Made by a program: the position numbers and the translations under genes. The notes beneath the pieces were generated by a model. That model had not been told where the DNA came from. It saw nothing but the letters and a program-made list of their open reading frames with translations, and made no database searches. Shown here in pieces: positions 55,362-63,683 of a stretch of DNA of 64,000 nt (its first letter is position 1; every line of letters starts with the position of its first letter). This DNA is from Pedobacter sp. MC2016-24 (lineage in GTDB: Bacteria; Bacteroidota; Bacteroidia; Sphingobacteriales; Sphingobacteriaceae). The stretch lies in assembly GCF_015223055.1 (NCBI RefSeq), contig NZ_JADFBX010000003.1:1-64000 (forward strand). Reading direction: 5' to 3'.

Positions 55362-56519
55362 ATGAAACAAAAAATCGCACTTACAATGGTACTGGTTGCT
55401 GGATTTTTTTCCGCGCAGGCACAAAACTATACCATTAAAGGAAGTCTGGAAGGGCAAGGAAACGAAAAAATTATTTTAAGAGGAACTGAAGGGCCGATAA
55501 CAGTGGAGGCGAAAGATGGCAAGTTCGAATTGACGGGCTCCGCCGGAGACGAACCGTTTGTCACGTCGATGAATACAGGAGTTGACCGCAACCTATATTT
55601 AGGGGGTGGTAAAACGGGTATGTATCAGCCGCCTATACCACTGGATATTGTACTGAGCAAGGGGGCTCGCTTGACCATCACGGGGACAGCACTAGATCTT
55701 AACCGTGCTGCTGTAACTGGCGATGCGCTAAATGATAGCTTTACAGCGTTTCGCAAGGCTGAAGAGCCGCTGATTAAACAAATGGCGAGTTTGCAGAAAG
55801 AGATGGTTGAATCTAGGATTATGGGCATTAAAGATGCTGTGAACCAAATTGGACCGAAAATGCTGGAGAACAGAAAAGCCATTTCAGCATCCAGGAAAAA
55901 ATTCATTAAGGAAAACCCTGATGCGTTTGCGAGTATTTATTATTTATCAATGACAGTCAAAGACTATACAACTACCGAATTGGAATCTGCTTATCATGCA
56001 CTATCTTCCACTTACAAAAATACCCGCTATGCAAAGGGCATTGCCGCGAAAATTGAAGCGTTAAAAGTTGCGGATGCCGGGGGCCCAGCACCCGATTTTA
56101 CCAAGCCTGATGTAAATGGCAAGCTGGTAAGTTTGTCGCAGTTTAGAGGTAAATATGTATTGCTTGATTTCTGGGGAAGTTGGTGCGGCCCTTGTCGCGC
56201 AGCTAATCCACATTTAAAAGAACTTTATAAAACATATTCGGCAAAAGGATTTGAAATACTTGGCGTGGCAAGTGAGAAAGTAAGCGGACAGGCACAAGCT
56301 GAACAGATGTGGAAGGAAGCCATCGAAAAAGATGGCTTGAACTGGACCAATGTTTTAAATAATGAAGTGTCTATGAAGCAAGATGTTGTTCAGTTGTATA
56401 GTGTTGAGGGGTATCCTACTCAAATTTTACTGGATAAAGAAGGTAGGGTCATTGGCAGATGGCTTGGTGCTGCTGGCAAACAACTGGATGATAAATTAAA
56501 GTCTATTTTTACGAACTGA
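55362..56519 (+). CDS. TlpA-like thioredoxin with DUF4369-like domain (cassette 4, first copy)
   Basis: About 385 residues from ATG 55362, which gives a clean signal peptide (MKQKIALTMVLVAGFFSAQA); in-frame ATGs at 55320 and 55332 are alternatives. A DUF4369-like beta domain (NYTIKGSLEGQGNEKIILRG) is followed by a helical middle region and a C-terminal TlpA-type thioredoxin domain with WCGPC (Cys275, Cys278) and the cis-Pro segment VEGYPTQILLD. The active site is intact. It overlaps no neighbour and ends 1 bp before a second TlpA-like gene. Confidence 0.9.
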   Translation: MKQKIALTMVLVAGFFSAQAQNYTIKGSLEGQGNEKIILRGTEGPITVEAKDGKFELTGSAGDEPFVTSMNTGVDRNLYLGGGKTGMYQPPIPLDIVLSKGARLTITGTALDLNRAAVTGDALNDSFTAFRKAEEPLIKQMASLQKEMVESRIMGIKDAVNQIGPKMLENRKAISASRKKFIKENPDAFASIYYLSMTVKDYTTTELESAYHALSSTYKNTRYAKGIAAKIEALKVADAGGPAPDFTKPDVNGKLVSLSQFRGKYVLLDFWGSWCGPCRAANPHLKELYKTYSAKGFEILGVASEKVSGQAQAEQMWKEAIEKDGLNWTNVLNNEVSMKQDVVQLYSVEGYPTQILLDKEGRVIGRWLGAAGKQLDDKLKSIFTN

Positions 56520-56520
56520 T

Positions 56521-57705
56521 ATGCTGGACATCAAGAATAGTAAGATCTCATATGCAATGTTGGTTTTATTGCTGGTATTTTGCTCCATATCAACTGTAGG
56601 CCAGGTTAATAAAGGCATTACCGTTAAAGGGAAAGTCAACATCTTAAATCCGGAGACTTTCAAAAAATACAATTGGGTTTGGTTATATAAGGGCATAGGA
56701 AAGGAAAAACGAGCAATTGATTCTGTAAAGGTTAATGCAGATGGTAGTTTCAGTTTAACTGTTAAATCAACAAAGTCTGGCTTATACCAGCTTGACATCC
56801 TAAAGTGGCAAACGGCTAGCTTTTGGTCTGACCAGGATGTAAATATTCATGCAAGGGGGTATGATACTGCGAGAACCAAAAGCAAGAATTCGGGTTTTGT
56901 TGAAGTTGCCAGCAAATCAACTCGTACACAATTGATCAATACAGCCCTATATCAAAAGTTTCTGGGTGATCAGGAAATGGATGTGCTGACTGGAGAAATG
57001 TATGCTGCGAGAAATTACATTAAAAAAGATAGTATCTGGTATACTTACCTGAGGACAAATGGTTTGATTATGCAAAAATCTCAATTTGAACTCTGGAGAT
57101 TAAAGCAATTGATCAATGCCAATCAGAATAACCCGGCTTTGGTTTATTTACTGAGCATGTTACCAGCGGATAAAGAGTCTGAATTTTTCTCCGCTGAACT
57201 TTCCAAGTTGATGGAACAGTATCCTCAACTGGAAGAAGCAAAGCAGTTAAAAAAAGAGTTTCTGGAAAGGGCAGCCATTCGCAATGCGCTTAAAACAGGA
57301 AGTCCCATTCCACACATTGTTTACAATGATCCTAATGGGAATAAAATAGACGTCAACAGTTTCAAAGGTAAATACGTGCTGGTCGATTTCTGGGCAAGCT
57401 GGTGCGGACCCTGCCGTAAAGCCATACCAGAAATTAAGGAATTATATGCTCAGTATAAGGAACGAGGTTTTGAGGTATTGAGTGTCTCTGTAGATACTGA
57501 TATGGCCGCCTGGAGAAAAGCGATGGATGAGGAAAAGATGCCCTGGACCCAGGTGGTAAGTCCGGATAAAAACAAAACACTAAATGATTTTATGATTATT
57601 GGCATTCCTACTTTATATCTGATTGATAAGGAAGGTAGAATTGTAGATAAATACACTGGTTTTAGCGCCAAGTTGAAGACCCGGCTGCAAGAGTTGTTTA
57701 AATAA
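56521..57705 (+). CDS. TlpA-like thioredoxin (cassette 4, second copy)
   Basis: A 394-residue exported thioredoxin-fold protein. After a signal peptide (about 1-29) there is a DUF4369-like beta domain, a helical region and the redox domain with WASWCGPCRKAIPE (Cys295, Cys298) and the cis-Pro segment IIGIPTLYLID. It directly follows another TlpA-like gene with a single base between stop and start. The two share domain order but differ widely in sequence, so they are not a recent duplication. A good terminator follows, closing cassette 4. Confidence 0.91.
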   Translation: MLDIKNSKISYAMLVLLLVFCSISTVGQVNKGITVKGKVNILNPETFKKYNWVWLYKGIGKEKRAIDSVKVNADGSFSLTVKSTKSGLYQLDILKWQTASFWSDQDVNIHARGYDTARTKSKNSGFVEVASKSTRTQLINTALYQKFLGDQEMDVLTGEMYAARNYIKKDSIWYTYLRTNGLIMQKSQFELWRLKQLINANQNNPALVYLLSMLPADKESEFFSAELSKLMEQYPQLEEAKQLKKEFLERAAIRNALKTGSPIPHIVYNDPNGNKIDVNSFKGKYVLVDFWASWCGPCRKAIPEIKELYAQYKERGFEVLSVSVDTDMAAWRKAMDEEKMPWTQVVSPDKNKTLNDFMIIGIPTLYLIDKEGRIVDKYTGFSAKLKTRLQELFK

Positions 57706-57710
57706 TGTGT

Positions 57711-57750
57711 CAGGCCTGCCAGCATAAATTGTTTGGCAGGCTTGCTTTTT
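57711..57750 (+). terminator. Rho-independent terminator of cassette 4
   Basis: An 11-bp stem (CAGGCCTGCCA with TGGCAGGCTTG, one G-T pair) around a 12-base loop is followed by CTTTTT. It begins 5 bp after the second TlpA stop codon. Confidence 0.85.
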
Positions 57751-57818
57751 ATCCCTTACTTATTCACGCTTATGTAAAAACAGGCTTCATGGGGGACGGT
57801 TTTTTGGTCTAAAGTCTT

Positions 57819-57826
57819 TATTTTTG
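57819..57826 (+). promoter_or_regulatory. Putative -7 element of the response-regulator gene
   Basis: TATTTTTG matches TAnnTTTG and lies 75 bp upstream of the start codon. No -33 element at the usual spacing was found. Confidence 0.35.
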
Positions 57827-57901
57827 AAATTGGCTGTCGCAAAGCTTTGATTGTTTCAATTCAGCTAACTAATAACAGAGCCCTTTACCAAAAATGAAAG
57901 A

Positions 57902-58582
57902 ATGAAAATCTTACTTATAGAGGATACCCATGATTTGATTTCAGTCATTGTTCGGGGATTGAGTGATGCAAACATGGAGGTTAGCGTAGCCGTTGATGGA
58001 CAAACTGGTCTTGAAATGGCCATTAATCATCATTTTGATCTCATTATTCTTGATATCATGCTGCCTGGAATGAATGGAATCCAGGTTTGTAAAGCCATTA
58101 GGAAGTTAAATGCGAGTGTCCCGATCCTGATGCTTACGGCATTGGCAACCACAGAGAATATTGTAACCGGATTGGACAGTGGAGCAGATGATTATATGGT
58201 AAAGCCTTTCAAGTTTGCAGAGCTTGAAGCCCGGATACGAACGCTTGCCCGCAGAAGTAATCGTGATGTTCTGCTTTCAGATGTGATCTCGGTGTTGGAT
58301 CTCGAGATTAATACCGCTTCAAAAACAGTTTCTCGTAATAAAACCGCCGTAAGCTTAACCTCTACTGAATACCGGTTGCTGGAGTATCTGGCAAAAAATC
58401 AAAATAAAGTGCTTTCAAGAGTACAGATCCTTGAGAATGTCTGGGATATTGATTTTAACATGGGAACAAACGTGGTAGATGTTTACATCAACTATTTGAG
58501 AAAAAAGATTGATCACAGTGATCGTGCTAAACTTATCCATACGGTTTTTGGTATGGGTTATATCATGAGGACAGAATGTTAG
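57902..58582 (+). CDS. OmpR/PhoB-type response regulator
   Basis: A 226-residue response regulator. The receiver domain (1-118) has the acidic pocket ED at 8-9, the phosphorylated Asp51 in LIILDIMLPGMNG, Thr in MLTALA and Lys in DDYMVKPFKF. The C-terminal winged-helix DNA-binding domain (about 130-225) has LTSTEYRLLEYLAKNQNKVL and HTVFGMGYIMR. It overlaps the histidine kinase gene by 7 bp, so the two form a coupled two-component system. The stimulus is unknown. Confidence 0.94.
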   Translation: MKILLIEDTHDLISVIVRGLSDANMEVSVAVDGQTGLEMAINHHFDLIILDIMLPGMNGIQVCKAIRKLNASVPILMLTALATTENIVTGLDSGADDYMVKPFKFAELEARIRTLARRSNRDVLLSDVISVLDLEINTASKTVSRNKTAVSLTSTEYRLLEYLAKNQNKVLSRVQILENVWDIDFNMGTNVVDVYINYLRKKIDHSDRAKLIHTVFGMGYIMRTEC

Positions 58583-59952
58583 GAAAGGGAATACAGTCTA
58601 AAATCACCCGGCTTTTTTTTTCGATCGCCACGGCCGGCCTCATTTTAATCAATGCTGCTATCTTTTATTTCGTCTCCAAGTTTAATTTTGACGATTTTTT
58701 TAAAAGATTGGAAGCCCGGGTAAATATCGCCGCCGAGATCAACCTGTATCCGGATGAAAAGTCTTCATCCTACCAGGAGATCAGAAGCCGTTACCTGGAA
58801 AAGCTGGAGCATGAAAGGGAGTACATCATCAAACAGGGAGACAGTGCTGTAGTGCAGTTTGAAAAGGATTTGCATTTACCACACTCGTTCTATAAGACCA
58901 TTCTTAGTAAAAAGCGAGCCAGGTACAATAATGGAAACGATTTTTATGCAGGATCATCATTTAAGACTAGTCATGGCGATTACATTGTCATTATTTCGGC
59001 TTCCAATCCGTCCGGTTTTAATGAATTAGCCACCCTGAAAAGGGTATTGTTCATTATATTCTTTATCGCGGTTTTCCTGACCTATGTAATTGGAAAGGTA
59101 TTTTCTTTTTATACGGTTAAGCCCGTTAATAAAGTGATTCAAAGCGTGAAGAAAATTTCGGCTGATAATCTGCACATGCGGTTGGAGGAAAAAAAAGGGA
59201 AAGATGAGATCTCAGAGCTTATCCAAACCTTCAACAATATGCTCAATCGTTTGGAAACGGCTTTTGAAACACAGAACAATTTTGTGAGCAATGCCTCTCA
59301 TGAGCTTAAAACACCAATGAGCATCATTACCAGTGAGACTGAACTTTTGCTTTCGCAAAATGATCTTCCACCAAAAGCGGTAGCATCTGCAAAAATTATT
59401 CTTTCCCATGCTGAAAAGTTGGGACATATCACCACGAGCCTGCTTGCTCTGGCCCAGACTGGTTTTGATGGTAAAAAGCAAAACTGGCAGTTGATCAGGG
59501 TCGATGAGCTGGTTTTAATGGTTGCTGATTCTGTTAAAAAGATAGATCCGGATACCAAGGTCCACATTAATTTTGACACCCTTCCAGACAATGATAATTC
59601 GCTATATACGGAAGGTAACATCAATTTGCTGCAATTGGCATTAAGTAATATTGTTTTAAATGCCTGTAAGTACTCCAACAACCGGCCGGTAGAAATCAGA
59701 ATTTCCTGTGATCTGGAGCGGATCAGTCTGAATGTAAAAGATCAGGGCATTGGTATACCTAAAAATGAACAACAACATATCTTTGAACCATTTTTCAGGG
59801 CATCAAATACAGCTGATTTTGAGGGGTATGGAATTGGGCTGCCTTTAACCTTGAACATCATTCGTATTCATAAAGGGTCAATTGGGATTATTTCTGAAGA
59901 AAAGATCGGAACGGAGATGCGGATCATTTTACCCATAGCCCGATCATTCTAA
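58576..59952 (+). CDS. Membrane sensor histidine kinase
   Basis: A 458-residue EnvZ-like kinase. Two transmembrane helices (about 12-32 and 157-178) enclose a periplasmic sensor of about 125 residues with no recognised family. A HAMP domain (about 180-232; VKPVNKVIQSVKKISADNLH), HisKA with the phosphorylated His242 (NASHELKTPMSIITSETELL) and HATPase_c (N box LALSNIVLNACKYS; G1 VKDQGIGIP; G2 GYGIGLPLTLNI) follow. It is the cognate partner of the response regulator it overlaps. A usp-like and a bestrophin gene follow 166 bp later. Confidence 0.94.
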   Translation: MLGKGIQSKITRLFFSIATAGLILINAAIFYFVSKFNFDDFFKRLEARVNIAAEINLYPDEKSSSYQEIRSRYLEKLEHEREYIIKQGDSAVVQFEKDLHLPHSFYKTILSKKRARYNNGNDFYAGSSFKTSHGDYIVIISASNPSGFNELATLKRVLFIIFFIAVFLTYVIGKVFSFYTVKPVNKVIQSVKKISADNLHMRLEEKKGKDEISELIQTFNNMLNRLETAFETQNNFVSNASHELKTPMSIITSETELLLSQNDLPPKAVASAKIILSHAEKLGHITTSLLALAQTGFDGKKQNWQLIRVDELVLMVADSVKKIDPDTKVHINFDTLPDNDNSLYTEGNINLLQLALSNIVLNACKYSNNRPVEIRISCDLERISLNVKDQGIGIPKNEQQHIFEPFFRASNTADFEGYGIGLPLTLNIIRIHKGSIGIISEEKIGTEMRIILPIARSF

Positions 59953-60118
59953 TCAAATTTTAATAAGTAAGGGGTTTTTAAAACCCGGGGTTGTTAATAC
60001 TTCAATAAAACACTGAAATTATAATCTGAGCCTAATGGTATTCTTATGCCGTTCTAATAACTGAGCGGTAAAATTGTGTTAGTAATAATTGTTATTGTAA
60101 ACATTTAAAAAGCACTTT

Positions 60119-60610
60119 ATGAAAACCATTTTAATTCCTACGGATTTTAGTCCTGCATCTTTAAACTGTATTCCTAATCTTTGCGCTCAATTTCACAAAG
60201 AACAATTGAACTTCGTGTTCGTTCATTTGTTTAAAGTATCTGACTCCATCAATGATTTACTCATGCTTTCCAGGAGATCCAGGGAATATGATTACATATC
60301 AGATGATTTTTATACCAAACTAAGGGAGTTGAAGCAGGAATTTTCTCAACTCAACCTCATCAAAATTGAATTCTTTTTTGGTAGTACAATGGTGATGTTT
60401 AGAAATTTCATTGAAGAAAATGAGGTTTCACATATCCTTCAAACCCAGGACTGTGTTTATGCACCGCTTAACAAGTCGAGTGTTGATCCATTTAATCTCA
60501 CTGCAAAATTGGGTTTGCCATTGGTTGCACTCATCGAAGTTAAAAAGGCCGTTTCTGATGTAGCGTCTAGGCGTTATGCCGAAATTAATATGGCTGCTGA
60601 AGTTTATTAA
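60119..60610 (+). CDS. UspA-like universal stress protein, single domain
   Basis: A 163-residue protein. The N terminus MKTILIPTDFSPASLNCIPN is a clear UspA start (beta1 and the Asp of the ATP-binding family). A middle acidic/basic helix and FVFVHLFKV match beta2. The usual C-terminal G-2x-G-9x-G(S/T) nucleotide loop is not present, so it may not bind ATP and may belong to the non-nucleotide-binding branch. It is followed 19 bp later by a bestrophin gene, probably in one operon. Both may serve an osmotic or stress response; that is inference. Confidence 0.75.
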   Translation: MKTILIPTDFSPASLNCIPNLCAQFHKEQLNFVFVHLFKVSDSINDLLMLSRRSREYDYISDDFYTKLRELKQEFSQLNLIKIEFFFGSTMVMFRNFIEENEVSHILQTQDCVYAPLNKSSVDPFNLTAKLGLPLVALIEVKKAVSDVASRRYAEINMAAEVY

Positions 60611-60629
60611 TTAATTTAAACCTACCACG

Positions 60630-61556
60630 ATGTTATTAAAAGAAAATATACCCGTAAAATACATTTTTGGGAAAATTGTAAAAGAGATCATTTTCGTTAC
60701 GTTATATGCCGGAATGATTGCCATATTATACAATACCTTTCATTTTACAAGGATTTCCATACCAATTGCTGTGCCGACCATTTTGGGTACTGTGATTTCC
60801 TTACTGCTGGCTTTTAAATCAAACCAGGCATACGACAGGTGGTGGGAAGCCAGGACCATTTGGGGGGCAATTGTAAATGACACCAGAACTTTAACACGAC
60901 AGCTGATCACTTTTGTCTCTTGTCCGGATACTGAAGACGAAAAAGCATTTTGTACCAGGCTGGCAAAAAGACAGGTGGCCTGGTGTATCAGTTTAAGTAA
61001 ACATTTGCGTGGTCAAAATCCTTTGTCGGGCATCAGCAGGTTGATCAGCCCTTCAGATATGGAATACATTAAAAATTACAGTAGCATACCGCTTGCCTTG
61101 CAGGAGCTACAGGCCATAGACATCAGAAATGCTTATAAATTAGGCTGGCTTAATGAATTTCAACAAATTCAGATTGATAAAACACTGACTGCATTTTCTA
61201 ATGAAATGGGTGGTTGTGAACGCATAAAAAATACAGTTTTCCCGGCAACGTATAGCCATTACATCCATTTCTCCCTGGTGCTGTTCATTCTGTTATTGCC
61301 ATTTGGTTTGATCGAGTTTTTTGGGGTAATAGAGATTCCTTTGGTGATTTCAATTGCCAGTTCGTTTTTCCTAATTGAAAAGATGGCGATCCACTTGCAA
61401 GATCCATTCGAAAATAAGCCAACAGATACACCAACTACCGCAATTTGTAAGATTATTGAGCGCGACGTGAGTCAGATGCTCAAAGAGAATTATAAACAAG
61501 AGGAAAAAGTTACTGGTCCGGCCAGTCAAAAATCTAAAGTTTTCTATGTGCTCTAG
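60630..61556 (+). CDS. Bestrophin family ion channel
   Basis: A 308-residue integral membrane protein of the bestrophin/RFP-TM (UPF0187) family. The signature VPTILGTVISLLLAFKSNQA followed by YDRWWEARTIWGAIVND is unambiguous. About four transmembrane helices are visible. Bacterial bestrophins form pentameric channels; some conduct cations, such as the Klebsiella homologue, whereas animal ones conduct anions. It follows the UspA-like gene by 19 bp and is closed by a terminator-like hairpin. Confidence 0.92.
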   Translation: MLLKENIPVKYIFGKIVKEIIFVTLYAGMIAILYNTFHFTRISIPIAVPTILGTVISLLLAFKSNQAYDRWWEARTIWGAIVNDTRTLTRQLITFVSCPDTEDEKAFCTRLAKRQVAWCISLSKHLRGQNPLSGISRLISPSDMEYIKNYSSIPLALQELQAIDIRNAYKLGWLNEFQQIQIDKTLTAFSNEMGGCERIKNTVFPATYSHYIHFSLVLFILLLPFGLIEFFGVIEIPLVISIASSFFLIEKMAIHLQDPFENKPTDTPTTAICKIIERDVSQMLKENYKQEEKVTGPASQKSKVFYVL

Positions 61557-61574
61557 TTGTTGTAAAAAGATGTT

Positions 61575-61625
61575 ATACTTGAGGGTTGGTTATTCATAGT
61601 TACTGACCCTTGAGTATTTTTGCTT
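61575..61625 (+). terminator. Rho-independent terminator after the bestrophin gene
   Basis: A 12-bp stem (ATACTTGAGGGT with ACCCTTGAGTAT, two G-T pairs) closes a 19-base loop and is followed by TTTTTGCTTTT. It sits between the convergent bestrophin and hybrid-kinase genes. Confidence 0.75.
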
Positions 61626-63602
61626 TTAATTTAATACACCTCTGTCTTTGGCTACTTTAAGTAAAACCTGATACATCTTTTCAGGTGCAAATGGTTTATT
61701 CAGAAAGTCATAGACATTTATTTTTGCAAACCGTTGTTTCACGTCCAGCATGATGTCTGCTGTAAAGATGATCAAATGAATATTTGGGTATTGTTTTCTG
61801 ACAATTTGCGCCAGGGCATATCCATCAATGCCCGGCATGTGTAAATCTAAAAGTGCTACATGATAAGGATTGGTTTCCATCAGCCTCAATGCCGCCTTGC
61901 CATCACTGGCACAGTCTGCAAATACGCCAAAATATTCCAATTGCTTTTTTGCAACCATACTGTTAATCATGTTGTCTTCAACTAATAAGACCTTCAGGCC
62001 TTTAAGTTTTTTCTCCATTGAGGAAAAAACAACTGGTACAAGATCTTCCTGATCTTGCTTCGCTGCAATTTCAAAACAGATCTCGAAGCTGAATTCTGAC
62101 CCTTTGTTGATCTGACTCTCTAAAAATACCTTACTGCCGTGTAGTTCTGCCAGTTTCTGGGTGATTGTTAGGCCAAGACCCGTTCCTGAATGTTCTCGGT
62201 TGGCGGCTTGTTGTATTTGCTTAAAGCTTTCAAATACATGGGCCTGTAATTCAGCTGGAATGCCACGGCCGGTATCTTGCACTTTGAAGTTTAGACATAC
62301 AGTTGTTGGTGTTGAGGAGGTTTGTTTGATCAGCAGGGTAACTTCACCCTTTTCAGTAAATTTAATGGCATTGCTAATCAGATTGTTTAACATCTGGTTA
62401 AGCCGTATCGGATCAGCAATAATCCATTGTGGAATATCGTCATCGAGATAGGTTTTGAGTAGAATTCCCTTAGACTCAGCCATCGATTTAAACTGGTTCT
62501 TGATGTTCTTTACCAATTTGAACAGATCCACTTCGGTAAGCATCAGTTCCAGCTTTTCATTTTCCATTTTCGTGAGGTCAAGAATCTCATTGATCAGCTG
62601 CATGAGGTGGTCAGCAGAAAAAATCAAATTACCAATATAATCTTCCTGATCTATGGTGTGGTTCATTTTCAGTAAGTTGGCAATGCCAATGATGCCGTTT
62701 AAGGGCGTCCTGATTTCATGACTCATGACAGAAAGGAATTCAGACTTAGTCTGAGATGCTTTTTCTGCCGTATTTTTTGCCTCAATTAGGGCCAGTTCGT
62801 TTTCTTTTTTGAGCGTGATGTCCATTAAGGCACCACGCATCATGATTACCCTATTCCCGCTTGAAACGGGAATGGCAATAGCTTCAACCCATTTTTTTAT
62901 GCCTTTGGCACTGGTAAAACTCAATTCCAGGTTGTATGGTCGAAATTGTTTAATGGCAGTTCCGGCACTTTGATTTAACTGTGCCCAGCCCTCAGCGCCA
63001 AGAAATGATTCTAGGCTCTCCAGGGATAACAAATAATCCTCTTCAACGTCAAACAAGGCATATGCTTGCTTTGTCCAGAATATATTCCCTGAAACCAGAT
63101 CGTATTCCCAGCCAGCAGTGATGCTTAATTTCTGACTTAAATCAAGCAGGTCATTCCGCATCTCCAACTGATTTTTGGTTTCTTCTAACGCCAGTTCAGA
63201 AATTTTCTGGGTACTGATGTCCTGAATACTAAATACGAGAATGTAGTTTTCCAAATCCGCATGAATAGAAACGGGTTTTATTCTTGCCTTAAACCACTTA
63301 TTCACAGCAGGATTTAAGTGTTTGTAAATGAGCTCCTGAACATTGCCGGTTTTTATGGCTTCATTTAATGGGGCTGTAAATATATCTGCATTAGGGCCTA
63401 AAACTTCGGTTATACTTTTACAAAGGAAATCTTCTTTGGGCATAAAAAGCATACTTGGATCAGAGGCCCAGACATTTCTAATTACATGATTTCCATCCAC
63501 TTCAAAAACAATATCGTCAAGCGAAGCAATCAGTGATTGTAGGTGTGCTGTCAATTCCTGTAACTTTTCGCCGCGTTCTTCGTATGGAGGTAACTGATTC
63601 AT
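61626..63602 (-). CDS. Hybrid histidine kinase (PAS-PAS-HisKA-HATPase-REC)
   Basis: About 658 residues from ATG 63602; a TTG nine bases upstream is in frame, but a promoter-like motif at 63622-63629 favours the ATG. There is no transmembrane segment. A PAS-like domain (about 15-130) ends in FSIQDISTQK, then comes a second PAS (about 150-265), HisKA with His295 in VMSHEIRTPLNGIIGIANLL, HATPase_c (DTGRGIPAELQAHVF; GTGLGLTI) and a C-terminal receiver (about 530-655) with the phospho-acceptor Asp586 in ALLDLHMPGIDG and Lys in FLNKPFAPEK. It should act as a soluble phosphorelay sensor. A LuxR-type gene lies just upstream on the same strand. Confidence 0.93.
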   Translation of the reverse strand: MNQLPPYEERGEKLQELTAHLQSLIASLDDIVFEVDGNHVIRNVWASDPSMLFMPKEDFLCKSITEVLGPNADIFTAPLNEAIKTGNVQELIYKHLNPAVNKWFKARIKPVSIHADLENYILVFSIQDISTQKISELALEETKNQLEMRNDLLDLSQKLSITAGWEYDLVSGNIFWTKQAYALFDVEEDYLLSLESLESFLGAEGWAQLNQSAGTAIKQFRPYNLELSFTSAKGIKKWVEAIAIPVSSGNRVIMMRGALMDITLKKENELALIEAKNTAEKASQTKSEFLSVMSHEIRTPLNGIIGIANLLKMNHTIDQEDYIGNLIFSADHLMQLINEILDLTKMENEKLELMLTEVDLFKLVKNIKNQFKSMAESKGILLKTYLDDDIPQWIIADPIRLNQMLNNLISNAIKFTEKGEVTLLIKQTSSTPTTVCLNFKVQDTGRGIPAELQAHVFESFKQIQQAANREHSGTGLGLTITQKLAELHGSKVFLESQINKGSEFSFEICFEIAAKQDQEDLVPVVFSSMEKKLKGLKVLLVEDNMINSMVAKKQLEYFGVFADCASDGKAALRLMETNPYHVALLDLHMPGIDGYALAQIVRKQYPNIHLIIFTADIMLDVKQRFAKINVYDFLNKPFAPEKMYQVLLKVAKDRGVLN

Positions 63603-63621
63603 GGTACACAATAGGATAAAT

Positions 63622-63629
63622 CAAATATA
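63622..63629 (-). promoter_or_regulatory. Putative -7 element of the hybrid kinase gene
   Basis: On the minus strand this reads TATATTTG, a full match to TAnnTTTG, 19 bp upstream of the ATG at 63602. The -33 region is weak. Confidence 0.45.
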
Positions 63630-63683
63630 ACGAAAACTACACTGAATTTTAGGTTACTATAAAATCTCCTGACAGCAATTGTC

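Noticed and set aside
59972..59986. GGGTTTT/AAAACCC dyad after the sensor kinase as a terminator
   Set aside because: The arms leave almost no loop and no T-run follows; at most a dyad of unknown meaning.
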